Assembly (NCBI GenBank): GCA_947503305.1
Contig: CANNDF010000002.1
Span: 124,001 to 188,000, forward strand
Length of the DNA: 64,000 bases
Direction of reading: 5' to 3'
DNA from: an uncultured Dokdonia sp.
Lineage (GTDB): Bacteria; Bacteroidota; Bacteroidia; Flavobacteriales; Flavobacteriaceae
The notes under the pieces are model-generated. The model made no database searches, was not told the origin of the DNA, and saw only the letters and a program-made list of their open reading frames with translations. The position numbers and the translations under genes are program-made. Below are positions 50,855 through 61,765 of the stretch, one piece after another; the first letter of the stretch is position 1; each line of letters begins with the position of its first letter.

Positions 50855-52336
50855 TCAATTTTTTCTAGGATACAGTTTTGTAAAAATAACACCTGCAATG
50901 ATGGACAGTAAAAATGAAGGGGCTAGTACATCTAGTTTTTCAAAATAGATTCCTATTCCATCTATAGACTGAATAACAAACTTAAAAAAAGGAACACATA
51001 AAAAACCAGTAATCATAGAAGCTAGGGCTCCTTTTTCTGAATAAGGTTTCCAGAACAATGATAGTATTATTACAGGACAGAAAGTAGCAGCAATTCCTGA
51101 CCATCCGAAAATGACAAACCAAAATATAGTTCGATCAGGAGATAAGATTGCAACAGACATAGCAATAATTAATGCAATTAACGCAAGAACAAGAGTAATC
51201 AATCTTGATATTTTTGTAAGTCTTTTTTGATCTACTTCTGGGTTTATAATCTTTTGATAAAAATCACGAGATAAGGCGCTAGAAGCAACCACAATGAGAG
51301 AATCAATAGTAGACATGATAGCAGATAAGACAATAGCTATATATATGGCTACAACGGCTAGCGGTAATAAATTTTCAATCATGGTAATTAATACCCCTTC
51401 TCCAGCGACTCCTAGAACCGCTTCTGGATCTTGTCCTACAGAGGTATATAAATAACGTCCTAATATTCCTATCGTTACGGCTGCAAAGTCAGTAAACAAT
51501 GTAAAAAGGATAGCAACCCATTTTCCTTTTTCTATTTCTTCTTCGTTTTTGACAGAAATAAAACGAACATATATCTGAGGGGACCCTAAAAAGCCTAGTC
51601 CAATCATTGCGAAACCTAAGATGGTAAATACAGTCAGTAATGGATTTGAAGTATCCCCCCATATACTTGTAAGATTTGGGTCTATCTGGGTGAGTCCTTC
51701 TACAATACTACCTCCATCATCTATAGATAGCCATGCAATAAAAGGTAAGCATACAAGACCAAAAAACATTAATACTCCTTGAAAAAAATCTGACCAAACA
51801 GCCGCTAGAAACCCACCTACATATACATATGCCATGACTATGATAAATCCAATAATAGCTCCCGTAAAATAATTAATACTCAATAGTGATTCAAAGGCTT
51901 TTCCAGTGGCATCTATTTGTGAACTCACGTAGATAACTACAAAAATAGAGAGAGCTGCGGCAGCTACTTTACGTATCGTTTTACTATCTGTACTAAAATG
52001 ACTTTCTAGGTAATCTGGAACTGTTATAGAATCATAGGTGTCTGTGGCTCGTTTAAATCGTTTTGCCATAAAAAACCAAGAAATCCCTACCCCTAAGATC
52101 TCTCCTAAAACAACCCAATATGCAGAGTAACCTGCGATGGCTCCCATTCCCGTTAACCCTAGTAATAACCATCCAGATTCTCCGGTAGCTCTCGCCGAAA
52201 AAGCAACAGCCCAATACCCTAATTTTTTGCCTCCTACATAAAAATCACTAACCCCTTTTACTCTTCGAGAAGCTACGAGTCCTATAACAAGCAAAATAGC
52301 AAAATACAATCCTAGAACAACAAGTTTGGTAAGCAT
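50855..52336 (-). CDS. putP: Sodium/proline symporter (SSS family)
   Basis: A 493-residue membrane protein with about thirteen helices and the SSS signatures: SDFYVGGKKLGYWAVAFSAR, ATGESGWLLLG and the AVWSDFFQGVLMF segment. It matches PutP-type sodium/proline carriers in length and motifs. Proline use would fit the DPP-IV peptide locus, though that is 40 kb away. Confidence 0.9.
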   Translation of the reverse strand: MLTKLVVLGLYFAILLVIGLVASRRVKGVSDFYVGGKKLGYWAVAFSARATGESGWLLLGLTGMGAIAGYSAYWVVLGEILGVGISWFFMAKRFKRATDTYDSITVPDYLESHFSTDSKTIRKVAAAALSIFVVIYVSSQIDATGKAFESLLSINYFTGAIIGFIIVMAYVYVGGFLAAVWSDFFQGVLMFFGLVCLPFIAWLSIDDGGSIVEGLTQIDPNLTSIWGDTSNPLLTVFTILGFAMIGLGFLGSPQIYVRFISVKNEEEIEKGKWVAILFTLFTDFAAVTIGILGRYLYTSVGQDPEAVLGVAGEGVLITMIENLLPLAVVAIYIAIVLSAIMSTIDSLIVVASSALSRDFYQKIINPEVDQKRLTKISRLITLVLALIALIIAMSVAILSPDRTIFWFVIFGWSGIAATFCPVIILSLFWKPYSEKGALASMITGFLCVPFFKFVIQSIDGIGIYFEKLDVLAPSFLLSIIAGVIFTKLYPRKN

Positions 52337-52396
52337 ATATTGTGTTTTTAAGTTGTAATGTAATACTTTTTCAATAAGTCTGATGGTATTTTATAT

Positions 52397-52410
52397 GCTT
52401 TCGCGAAAGC
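52397..52410. repeat. Dispersed palindrome between putP and groEL
   Basis: GCTTTCGCGAAAGC, perfect, 61 bases upstream of the putP start, just outside the groEL terminator. Confidence 0.9.
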
Positions 52411-52431
52411 GTATGCTACAAAATCCAAAAT

Positions 52432-52465
52432 AAAAAGGGCTTCCCATTAATGGGAAGCCCTTTTT
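52432..52465 (-). terminator. Terminator of groES-groEL
   Basis: A perfect 34-base palindrome: AAAAAGGGCTTCCCATT and its reverse complement, ending in five T. It lies 21 bases after the groEL stop. Confidence 0.92.
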
Positions 52466-52485
52466 ATTTAATTTATTATAAATGA

Positions 52486-54153
<1,668 letters not shown>

Positions 54154-54199
54154 TTATTGGTTATACTAATAGTTTATTTGTTTGAATTGCGATTTTTAT

Positions 54200-54214
54200 G
54201 CTTTCGCAAAAGCG
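54200..54214. repeat. Palindrome variant between groES and groEL
   Basis: GCTTTCGCAAAAGCG, one base changed at the centre. It sits in the groES-groEL spacer, where it would be transcribed. Confidence 0.7.
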
Positions 54215-54220
54215 TATTAT

Positions 54221-54496
54221 TTATACGATTGCCAGGATATCCTCCTCATTCATAATGATATACTCTTTACCGTCTAGTGAGAGCTCTGTACCTGCGTACT
54301 TACCATATAATACAGTATCTCCAGTTTTGACAGTCATATCATGGTCTTTTTTACCAGCACCTACGGCAACAACTTTTCCTTTTTGTTGTTTTTCCTGAGC
54401 GGAGTCTGGAATGTAAAGACCAGACGCTGTTTGTGTCTCTGCTGCTAGTGGTTCTATGACCACACGATCTGCTAGTGGTTTGATGTTTAAAGCCAT
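54221..54496 (-). CDS. groES: Co-chaperonin GroES (Hsp10)
   Basis: A 91-residue protein: [20 protein letters not shown] at the start, then the [12 protein letters not shown] and [13 protein letters not shown] segments of GroES. It caps the GroEL chamber. First gene of the groES-groEL operon. Confidence 0.96.
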   Translation of the reverse strand: MALNIKPLADRVVIEPLAAETQTASGLYIPDSAQEKQQKGKVVAVGAGKKDHDMTVKTGDTVLYGKYAGTELSLDGKEYIIMNEEDILAIV

Positions 54497-54533
54497 TGTT
54501 GGATTTATATTTTTAGTGATTAAAAATTTAATT

Positions 54534-54607
54534 TTTACGCTAGCGTAAATGACAGAAATTATGCCAGTAATTCTATGCTGACAAATTTACAGCGCTATGC
54601 TGACAAA
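54534..54607 (-). promoter_or_regulatory. groES upstream control region
   Basis: Upstream of groES lie two 13-base direct repeats CTATGCTGACAAA on the plus strand (54573-54585 and 54595-54607, 22 bases apart), the related block ATGCCAGTAA (54561-54570), and a perfect 16-bp palindrome TTTACGCTAGCGTAAA (54534-54549). They are candidates for heat-shock control. No CIRCE element is present. Confidence 0.5.
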
Positions 54608-54608
54608 C

Positions 54609-54642
54609 AAAAAATGCCAACTGTTATGAGTTGGCATTTTTT
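54609..54642 (-). terminator. Terminator of secG
   Basis: AAAAAATGCCAACT / AGTTGGCATTTTTT with a six-base loop, 18 bases after the secG stop. Confidence 0.88.
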
Positions 54643-54660
54643 GTTTTTGTTTTAATCTTA

Positions 54661-55005
54661 TTATTGATCTCCCGCTGGTTCAGCAGGGGTATCTGTAGGG
54701 ATTTCTACAGGTGGTGTTGTAGTCTCTACTGTATTTTCATCAAATACTTGAGATTCTCCATTTGAATTTCCTCCAAAAATAGAAATATTACTTAATAAGA
54801 TGAGTACTAATAATAGGGTAGCAAGTCCCCATGTAGCCTTGTCTAAAAAGTCTGTAGTTTTTTGAACACCTCCTAGTTGTTGTGTTCCTCCACCTCCGAA
54901 AGATGAAGATAACCCTCCTCCTTTAGGATTTTGTACCATGATCACTACCACGAGTAAAAATGCTACAATAATGATTAATGCTAAAAATATAAAAAAGGTA
55001 CTCAT
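54661..55005 (-). CDS. secG: Preprotein translocase subunit SecG
   Basis: A 114-residue protein with two helices around VVVIMVQNPKGGGLSSSFGGG, the SecG signature, and an acidic Pro/Thr-rich tail. It aids SecYEG translocation. It overlaps the previous gene by four bases. Confidence 0.92.
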   Translation of the reverse strand: MSTFFIFLALIIIVAFLLVVVIMVQNPKGGGLSSSFGGGGTQQLGGVQKTTDFLDKATWGLATLLLVLILLSNISIFGGNSNGESQVFDENTVETTTPPVEIPTDTPAEPAGDQ

Positions 55006-55907
55006 GATTCTTTATTTTCTTCTAATTGTTCTACTGCCCGAATTTGGTCTGCAAAGAAACCACTTTTTTCTGGATATTTCAAACATAAAATCCGATAGGC
55101 TTGCTTTGCTTTTTTATAGTTTTTTTGTTCTACATAAACCCTTGCTAATGTCTCTGTCATTAAAGATTCTTGTGAGATAAGGTTTTCTTTTGCTAGGTTC
55201 TTTTTTTCTAGAGTTGTAGGAGGTGAAAAATCAATTTTTGGATTTGCATCTATAAAAGAATCAATGATTTCTTGCTTGCGTTTTCGTAAAAGTTGCTTTT
55301 GATCTTCTGTAGAAGAACCTTCTTCAGGTATAATTATTTCTTTTTGACTGTCTGGCGTAGTGGATTTTTTTTCTACTTCTTTAGATCGATCTATTGGTTT
55401 AAAACGTGCTAGTTGAAGCCACTCACCAAAAGAATGTGTTTCATTTTTCTGAAAGTCCAAAGGTTTGCCTATAGAAAGAATCTCTTGAGGCGTATGTTTT
55501 GTGATCTCAGAGTCTTCTTTTTCTACAAATAAATTTGGGTCTAAAATTTGAGTCGCTTTGTCAAGTTCTTCTTTCTCTACTTGCAGGGATACATCTTGCA
55601 TGCCTTCTATAGAAAATGCTCTAAGGTTTATTTCTTGTTCTTTGATTTGGGTACTGATATCATTTTGAGTAAAAACATCTGAAGTTATATAATCAAAAAG
55701 TACTGAACGATCTGTTGTATGAGCTGCTGTGATTTTTAGTGCTTTATTATATGTAAAACTCCCCTGATTTTTAAGCCCTTTAAGGTAAATAGCATGTGCG
55801 CTCTGAAAATAAGGGAATTCATCTATCATTGTTCTTATTTCAGAAGTCTGAGTCGCCGAGACATTTTCGGGATGTTCTAATAGATATGTAAAAGTCTTTG
55901 TATTCAT
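55002..55907 (-). CDS. TPR-like protein between lptE and secG
   Basis: A 301-residue protein from the ATG at 55907, which overlaps the lptE stop by one base. The N-terminal part is helical (FTYLLEHPENVSATQTSEIR). The C-terminus has a TPR-like helix pair (ETLARVYVEQKNYKKAKQAYRILCLKYPEKSGFFADQI). Such proteins occupy the lptE-secG gap in many flavobacteria; role unknown. Confidence 0.75.
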   Translation of the reverse strand: MNTKTFTYLLEHPENVSATQTSEIRTMIDEFPYFQSAHAIYLKGLKNQGSFTYNKALKITAAHTTDRSVLFDYITSDVFTQNDISTQIKEQEINLRAFSIEGMQDVSLQVEKEELDKATQILDPNLFVEKEDSEITKHTPQEILSIGKPLDFQKNETHSFGEWLQLARFKPIDRSKEVEKKSTTPDSQKEIIIPEEGSSTEDQKQLLRKRKQEIIDSFIDANPKIDFSPPTTLEKKNLAKENLISQESLMTETLARVYVEQKNYKKAKQAYRILCLKYPEKSGFFADQIRAVEQLEENKES

Positions 55908-56416
55908 TACCACTTTGCTAGTGATTCATTGACGATATCCTGAGTAATACGTTCAAAGATTTCTGCAAGAGCTGTGTCTAGTGCACTACCTACAAGTTGT
56001 GTAGTTGCAGGTACATCTGAGAAAAAAGAAAAACGTCGTTCAAAATCATCTTCTCCATCAGGTTTTTTATTGTTGTAATAACGTACATTAATAGCGATAT
56101 TAAGTCGGTTTTGTGCGGCTGTGTTTTCTGAGGTAGAGGATTGAGGAGCAATATAATATTGAACAATCTCACCTTCAAATACTAACTCCCCATTATTACT
56201 TACAAGACTTAGATTGGATTGATCTTGGATTAGATCTTGTAATGCGAGTGTAAAGGTTCTGTCAATACCAGGTTCTACAATAGGAGCTTCATTTTGAAAG
56301 AAGTTTACCTGAAAGGTTTCGGCATCTGTAGAAATTCCATTGAAGGAGTATATACCACACCCTTGGAAGGTAAAGCAAATACAAACCGAGATGCATATAA
56401 TTTTTATAATTTTCAT
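55907..56416 (-). CDS. lptE: LPS assembly lipoprotein LptE
   Basis: From the ATG at 56416 the protein has 169 residues and a lipoprotein signal (FTFQGC). An earlier ATG (56458) would place 14 residues before the signal. The body (FQVNFFQNEAPIVEPGIDRTFTLALQDLIQDQ) fits the LptE family in Bacteroidota, which plugs the LptD barrel in the outer membrane. It follows the sigma-54 activator gene. Confidence 0.85.
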   Translation of the reverse strand: MKIIKIICISVCICFTFQGCGIYSFNGISTDAETFQVNFFQNEAPIVEPGIDRTFTLALQDLIQDQSNLSLVSNNGELVFEGEIVQYYIAPQSSTSENTAAQNRLNIAINVRYYNNKKPDGEDDFERRFSFFSDVPATTQLVGSALDTALAEIFERITQDIVNESLAKW

Positions 56417-56469
56417 ACCGAAGTAACGGCTTATGTGTGTTAAAAATTGGTTAAGCAAGATACTATAAT

Positions 56470-57729
56470 TTATAAATCAAATTGTTTAATCTTACGATAT
56501 AAAGTACGCTCACTAATTCCAAGTTCGTCAGCAGCAGCTTTTCTTTTTCCTTTATGACGTTCTAATGACTTTTTGATAAGTTCTAGTTCTTTGTCATGTA
56601 GTGATAAGGTTTCTTCTTCCTGAATTTCTTCTGCAAAGTGATAGGGATCTTCTTTGGGTTCTGGAATATGAGCTGGTGTGATTGTTTCTTGAGGTATTTG
56701 TAATACTTCTAGTACTTCGTCACTTTTTTCATAAGTCTCATTTTCTTCGCTATATATCTTTTTGATAAGAGACTCGTTTTCTTCTCTTACATCTGCTACA
56801 TTACCACTTTTCATAAGTTCTAATGTGAGTTTTTTAAGATCATTGAGATCTGATTTCATATCAAATAATACTTTATATAAAATCTCACGTTCATTAGAAA
56901 AATCAGATTGTTCTTTTGTGTTGACAACAGCAGGAAGTCGACTGCCTGTATCTGGTAAATAATTGCGTAACGTAGTAGCAGAAATCATGCGGTTTTGCTC
57001 TAATACAGAAACTTGTTCGGCTACATTTCTAAGTTGTCTAATATTACCAGCCCATCGATATTGTAAGAGTAATTGAATTGCATTTTCTTCTAGCCGTATC
57101 GTAGGCATCTTGTATTTCATTGCAAAGTCTGAAGCAAACTTGCGGAATAAAAGATGGATGTCATTTTTTCGTTCTCGTAAAGGAGGCAAGTTTATTTCTA
57201 CAGTACTTAAACGATAATATAAATCTTCTCTAAATTTTCCTTCTTTAATAGCCTCAAACATCTGTACGTTTGTTGCAGCAACGATGCGAACATCTGTTTT
57301 TTGAGTTTTTGAAGATCCTACTTTTAAAAATTCTCCGTTTTCTAATACACGGAGTAATCGTACTTGTGTGGGTAATGGTAGTTCTCCTACCTCATCTAAG
57401 AATATCGTCCCCCCATCGGCTACTTCAAAATAACCGCTTCGGGTTTGAGTTGCTCCTGTAAAAGCACCTTTTTCATGACCAAAAAGCTCACTATCGATCG
57501 TGCCTTCTGGAATTGCACCACAGTTTACAGCGATGTATTTATTATGCTTACGATGAGAGAGTGAATGAATAATTTTTGGAATACTCTCTTTCCCAACACC
57601 AGATTCTCCTGTAACTAATACCGAAATATCCGTAGGAGCCACCTGAATTGCTTTTTCGGTAGCGCGATTTAGCATAGGATCATCTCCTATAATTCCAAAT
57701 CGTTGTTTTATTGCTTGAACTGATTCCAT
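56470..57729 (-). CDS. Sigma-54-dependent transcriptional activator without receiver domain
   Basis: The 419-residue protein starts directly with the AAA+ domain: Walker A TGESGVGKE, the sigma-54 contact loop GAFTGAT, Walker B GGTIFLDEVGE. A Fis-type helix-turn-helix closes it (RKAAADELGISERTLYRKI). A charged linker of about 130 residues joins the two. No N-terminal sensing domain is present, so control must act through the linker or a separate protein. Confidence 0.92.
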   Translation of the reverse strand: MESVQAIKQRFGIIGDDPMLNRATEKAIQVAPTDISVLVTGESGVGKESIPKIIHSLSHRKHNKYIAVNCGAIPEGTIDSELFGHEKGAFTGATQTRSGYFEVADGGTIFLDEVGELPLPTQVRLLRVLENGEFLKVGSSKTQKTDVRIVAATNVQMFEAIKEGKFREDLYYRLSTVEINLPPLRERKNDIHLLFRKFASDFAMKYKMPTIRLEENAIQLLLQYRWAGNIRQLRNVAEQVSVLEQNRMISATTLRNYLPDTGSRLPAVVNTKEQSDFSNEREILYKVLFDMKSDLNDLKKLTLELMKSGNVADVREENESLIKKIYSEENETYEKSDEVLEVLQIPQETITPAHIPEPKEDPYHFAEEIQEEETLSLHDKELELIKKSLERHKGKRKAAADELGISERTLYRKIKQFDL

Positions 57730-57784
57730 AGTAAATTTAAAAACTAATGTATCTATCTTATTTGAAATAGGATACTAATTAGTA

Positions 57785-57806
57785 GTACGCTTTCGCGAAA
57801 GCGTAC
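57785..57806. repeat. Dispersed palindrome, longest copy (22 bp)
   Basis: A perfect 22-bp palindrome, centred on CG at 57795-57796 with core CTTTCGCGAAAG and outer GTACG / CGTAC arms. It lies between miaB and the sigma-54 activator gene, on their common strand. Confidence 0.95.
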
Positions 57807-57814
57807 CTTTCATT

Positions 57815-59263
57815 TTAATTGTTTGTACTATACCCGACAGCTTTTCCGCGTAGGGTAGAGGTGGTGCATTCTGTAATAGTAACCATTACATAATCACCTA
57901 TGTTATAATCTTCTTTTGGGAAAACAGCAACTGTATTTTGCTCCGTACGCCCACTCCATTCCTGATCACTTTTTTTAGATTCCTTTTCTATAAGAACTTC
58001 TACGGTTTTACCTACAAAACGCTTTGTATTATAATGTGATAATTCGTGTTGCAAAGCAATGACTTCGGCAAGGCGACGTTTTTTAACTTCTAGAGGAATA
58101 TCATCCTCCATTTTACGAGCAGCCATGGTGCCTGGTCGTTCGGAATAATAAAACATAAACCCATAGTCATACTTTGCATAGTTCATAAGATCCAGTGTAT
58201 CTTGATGATCTTTTTCGGTTTCTGTAGGAAATCCAGTAATGATATCCTGACTTATCGCTATATCAGGTATAATACGCCGTATGTCATCGATAAGTTTCAT
58301 GTATTCTGCACGGGTATGCTGGCGGTTCATTAGTTCTAATATACGATCACTACCACTTTGTACAGGTAAGTGTATATAATTACAAATGTTTTTGTGGTTT
58401 GCCATAGTTTCTACTACATCAAGGGTCATGTCTTGAGGGTTTGATGTAGAAAACCGAACCCGCATTTTAGGTTGTGCTTGTGCGACCATAGCCATGAGCT
58501 GAGCAAAGTTTACAGCAGTGGCCTTTTGCATTTCACTTGCTTTTTCAAAGTCTTTTTTAAGTCCTCCTCCATACCAGAGATAGGAGTCTACATTTTGGCC
58601 TAGTAAGGTAACTTCTTTATATCCTTTTTGAGCAAGGTCATTTACTTCTTCAAGTATAGATTGTGGATCCCTACTCCGTTCACGTCCTCTCGTAAATGGG
58701 ACTACACAAAATGTACACATATTATCACATCCACGGGTAATAGACACAAAAGCAGTTACTCCATTACTTTGTAAACGTACTGGGGATATATCTCCGTAGG
58801 TTTCTTCTTTGGATAAAATTACATTGACGGCATTACGACCTTCTTCTACTTCACTTAGAAGGTTAGGAATATCTTTATAAGCATCTGGACCAACAACGAG
58901 GTCTACTATTTTTTCTTCTTCTAAGAATTTACTTTTTAACCTTTCTGCCATACACCCCAGTACTCCTACCTTCATTCGTGGGTTTTTCTTGCGTTTTACG
59001 GCTTGATATTTTTCAAGGCGTTTGCGTACAGTAAGCTCTGCTTTCTCTCGGATAGAACAGGTATTTACCAAAACCAAGTCTGCATCTTCCAGATTTTGAG
59101 TAGTGTTATATCCTTCCTTTGAAAGAATAGACGCCACAACTTCACTGTCAGAAAAATTCATTTGACAGCCATAACTTTCAATGAATAATTTCTTTGTGTT
59201 TTGAGCGTTTGCCTCTAGAGTTAATGCTTCTCCTTGCTTATTTTCGTCGATTATTTTCTCCAT
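57815..59263 (-). CDS. miaB: tRNA methylthiotransferase MiaB
   Basis: From the ATG at 59263 the protein has 482 residues. It shows the N-terminal UPF0004 domain (SYGCQMNFSDSE), the radical SAM cluster motif GCDNMCTFCVVPFTRGRERS and a C-terminal TRAM domain. It adds the methylthio group to i6A37 in tRNA. The frame extends to 59332 but the promoter at 59302-59333 lies there, so ATG 59263 is the real start. Confidence 0.95.
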   Translation of the reverse strand: MEKIIDENKQGEALTLEANAQNTKKLFIESYGCQMNFSDSEVVASILSKEGYNTTQNLEDADLVLVNTCSIREKAELTVRKRLEKYQAVKRKKNPRMKVGVLGCMAERLKSKFLEEEKIVDLVVGPDAYKDIPNLLSEVEEGRNAVNVILSKEETYGDISPVRLQSNGVTAFVSITRGCDNMCTFCVVPFTRGRERSRDPQSILEEVNDLAQKGYKEVTLLGQNVDSYLWYGGGLKKDFEKASEMQKATAVNFAQLMAMVAQAQPKMRVRFSTSNPQDMTLDVVETMANHKNICNYIHLPVQSGSDRILELMNRQHTRAEYMKLIDDIRRIIPDIAISQDIITGFPTETEKDHQDTLDLMNYAKYDYGFMFYYSERPGTMAARKMEDDIPLEVKKRRLAEVIALQHELSHYNTKRFVGKTVEVLIEKESKKSDQEWSGRTEQNTVAVFPKEDYNIGDYVMVTITECTTSTLRGKAVGYSTNN

Positions 59264-59301
59264 TTTTTCGATTGACTTCAAATTAATTGTCAATGATCGT
59301 G

Positions 59302-59333
59302 CAAAGATACGTCTAAAAGGTAATTGTGACAAA
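59302..59333 (-). promoter_or_regulatory. Bacteroidota promoter of miaB
   Basis: On the minus strand TTTG (59333-59330), 20 bases, TATCTTTG (59309-59302). This is the -33/-7 arrangement of the Bacteroidota primary sigma factor, and the best such match in the window. Confidence 0.75.
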
Positions 59334-59394
59334 GTGGCAGATAGCCGAATTGCTATATTTCATTTTATTATTTTCGAATTTTATAAAAATTATC

Positions 59395-60321
59395 TTGATT
59401 AAAAATTGCTTGTTTCTTTTTTCTGTTTTGGTATTTTTTGCTTTCGCGAAAGCACAATCAGACCCCCCTGTATACAAACAACAAGTATCGCTACAGCATG
59501 ATAATGACCTTTTTTTTGGGATAGACAGATATTATACCGCAGGTACTTTTTTAGGATATAGTCGTCTTCTTGAAAATAATTTTCTTTTCAAGCATCAAAA
59601 GGATGCTACACTACAACTAGATATACGATTGGGACAAGAAACCTATACTCCTCGTGAGCTTTTTGAAGGCGATTTTGATTTGCTGGAGCGCCCTTATGCT
59701 GGTTATTTGTTTGTAAGTGGTGCTGTATCTAAAGCACAAAAAAACCATATATGGCACTTACAAACAGAAATAGGCTTGGCGGGACCACAATCGCTAGCTG
59801 GAGAAGTGCAAGTAGCTTATCATGAACTTATCAATGAGTTTATTCCTGTTTGGGAAGGTCAGATTGCAAATAGTTTTCATATAAACTTTCAAGGAGCTTA
59901 TACTGTAGATTTCTCACTTGGGGATTCTTATTTGTTTAAAAACGTAAGTCTCACTTCCAAAGCATCTCTAGGTACCAGACTTACTTTTATAGAGCAGGAA
60001 GCACTTGTAACTCTGGGAAAGAGAGCTCCTATAGCGTATAGTTCGGGATTTGGAAGAATAGGGAGTGTTCATGAGTTTTTTGGGTATGCAGGGATTTCAT
60101 ATCGCTATGTTGTAAATAATGCGCTTATTGAGGGGCACCCTTTTGGAGATGATTCTCCTTTTACGCTAGATGCGATACCTTCTATTTTCAGAGCTAGATC
60201 TGGAATTGTATACAGGGGATTGCGTAATACCTATACGTTAGAATATAATTTTAATACAAGGGAGACGCGTAGAGAAGGGCATTTAAATTATGTAGCAATT
60301 ATTCTTAGAAGATCCTTCTAG
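59395..60321 (+). CDS. LpxR-like lipid A deacylase family protein
   Basis: An outer-membrane barrel protein of about 308 residues with the segment LQHDNDLFFGIDRYYTAGTF typical of the LpxR/DUF2219 family. LpxR removes the 3'-acyloxyacyl chain from lipid A. A signal peptide ends near FAFAKAQSDPP. There is no ATG before the signal peptide: a GTG at 59326 overlaps the miaB promoter, and a TTG at 59395 gives a standard signal peptide. A palindrome copy codes for its cleavage region (AFAKA). Confidence 0.78.
   Translation: MIKNCLFLFSVLVFFAFAKAQSDPPVYKQQVSLQHDNDLFFGIDRYYTAGTFLGYSRLLENNFLFKHQKDATLQLDIRLGQETYTPRELFEGDFDLLERPYAGYLFVSGAVSKAQKNHIWHLQTEIGLAGPQSLAGEVQVAYHELINEFIPVWEGQIANSFHINFQGAYTVDFSLGDSYLFKNVSLTSKASLGTRLTFIEQEALVTLGKRAPIAYSSGFGRIGSVHEFFGYAGISYRYVVNNALIEGHPFGDDSPFTLDAIPSIFRARSGIVYRGLRNTYTLEYNFNTRETRREGHLNYVAIILRRSF
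59439..59454. repeat. Dispersed palindrome in a signal-peptide region
   Basis: TGCTTTCGCGAAAGCA, read as AFAKA at the end of the signal peptide of the LpxR-like protein. It is the same 16 bases and frame as the copy at 21722. Confidence 0.92.
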
Positions 60322-60421
60322 GTTAAGAAATTGTTATCTCCTATACGAATTGACGCAACCATTTTGTTATAATGGTATCTTCTATATAAACTAATTAATC
60401 TTTTTAAACCCTACATTCATT

Positions 60422-61669
60422 ATGAAAAGAATCCTCTTTTTATCTGCCTTAAGTATTTTCACATTATTTTTTTCATGTAATGATGATGATGATGCTACTA
60501 GGTTTGAGACAATTATTGTTGCAAATGCAGTCCTAGAAAATAAAAGCGATGTTCGAGCTTCAATAGCCGTAGAAACAGACAGACCCATTAATGAGTCAGG
60601 AAAAATATACACTTATACAGACTATGTTTTTGTAAATGACCGCAATGAAGGTGTGCACGTCATAGATAATCGTATTCCAGAGAGTCCTCAAAAAATTGCA
60701 TTCTTAAAGATTCCTGGTAATTTTGATATAGAAGTGCGTAATGATATCCTCTATGCAGATAGTTATACAGATTTAGTCTTGTTTGATATTTCAGATATCG
60801 ATGCGATTACATTAATAGAGCGATATAACGATGTATTTAATGATTTTGGTTTTGCACAAGCTACACTTACAGAACCTTTTGACAGGATAGAATATGGAGA
60901 CTACAATCCCGATGAATCTTTTATAGTAGATTGGACATTTACAGAAATTCAAATTGAAATTCCAGAATTAGAAGTAGGCGTGATTTTTAATGACGCAGCA
61001 GCAGAAGCGCCAAGTGTTACTGGCCAAGGTGGATCTTTTGCACGATTTAAAATAGTAGATACATATTTATATGCAGTAGATTTTTCTGATCTCTATGTTT
61101 TTGATATCAGTACTCCAGGTGTTGCAAATGAAGTTGGACAACAGGCGATAGGATGGGAGATAGAAACTATTTTTAATAGAGATGATTATCTCTATATAGG
61201 AAGTCAGACAGGAATGCTTATATACAATATAGAAAATAGAACACAACCACAATATGCTTCAGAGATTATTCATTGGAGAGGATGTGATCCAGTAGTAGTA
61301 GATGGAGATTATGCTTACCTCACTTTACGAGGAGGGAATCAATGTGGGCAAGATTTAAGTATTCTGGAAGTAATAAATATCTCAGATAAAAACAATCCAT
61401 ATACAGTTCGTGAATATGTCATGCAAGAACCTTATGGTTTAGGATTTAAAGAAGATTTATTGTTTGTAAGCGACGGTCCTAATGGATTTCATATTTATGA
61501 TAAAACTGATCCAGAAAATCTGATATTAATAGAAGTAATAGAAGATATCAACGTATTTGATGTTATTCCACTAGAAGATAAATTACTTGCCATTGCAAAT
61601 AATGTATTATATCAGTATAATTATGAATCTAATGGCTTATCATTAATTAGTGAGTTTGTTATTAATTAA
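60422..61669 (+). CDS. LVIVD-repeat lipoprotein
   Basis: A 415-residue protein with a lipoprotein signal (SIFTLFFSCNDDDD) and repeats of the LVIVD type, such as YVFVNDRNEGVHVIDNRIPESP, DLVLFDISDIDAI and DLYVFDISTPGVANEV. These form a beta-propeller-like surface protein of unknown role. Terminator follows. Confidence 0.85.
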   Translation: MKRILFLSALSIFTLFFSCNDDDDATRFETIIVANAVLENKSDVRASIAVETDRPINESGKIYTYTDYVFVNDRNEGVHVIDNRIPESPQKIAFLKIPGNFDIEVRNDILYADSYTDLVLFDISDIDAITLIERYNDVFNDFGFAQATLTEPFDRIEYGDYNPDESFIVDWTFTEIQIEIPELEVGVIFNDAAAEAPSVTGQGGSFARFKIVDTYLYAVDFSDLYVFDISTPGVANEVGQQAIGWEIETIFNRDDYLYIGSQTGMLIYNIENRTQPQYASEIIHWRGCDPVVVDGDYAYLTLRGGNQCGQDLSILEVINISDKNNPYTVREYVMQEPYGLGFKEDLLFVSDGPNGFHIYDKTDPENLILIEVIEDINVFDVIPLEDKLLAIANNVLYQYNYESNGLSLISEFVIN

Positions 61670-61696
61670 CAGCTCCAAAATTGCTGTGAAATAGAG

Positions 61697-61726
61697 AAAG
61701 AGCACTATTTATAATGGTGCTCTTTT
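61697..61726 (+). terminator. Terminator after the LVIVD gene
   Basis: AAAGAGCACTATT pairs with AATGGTGCTCTTT, then a T-run; 28 bases after the stop. Confidence 0.85.
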
Positions 61727-61765
61727 TATGTAATAAATTCGGTTATTTTAGCTGAAAAATAAAGA

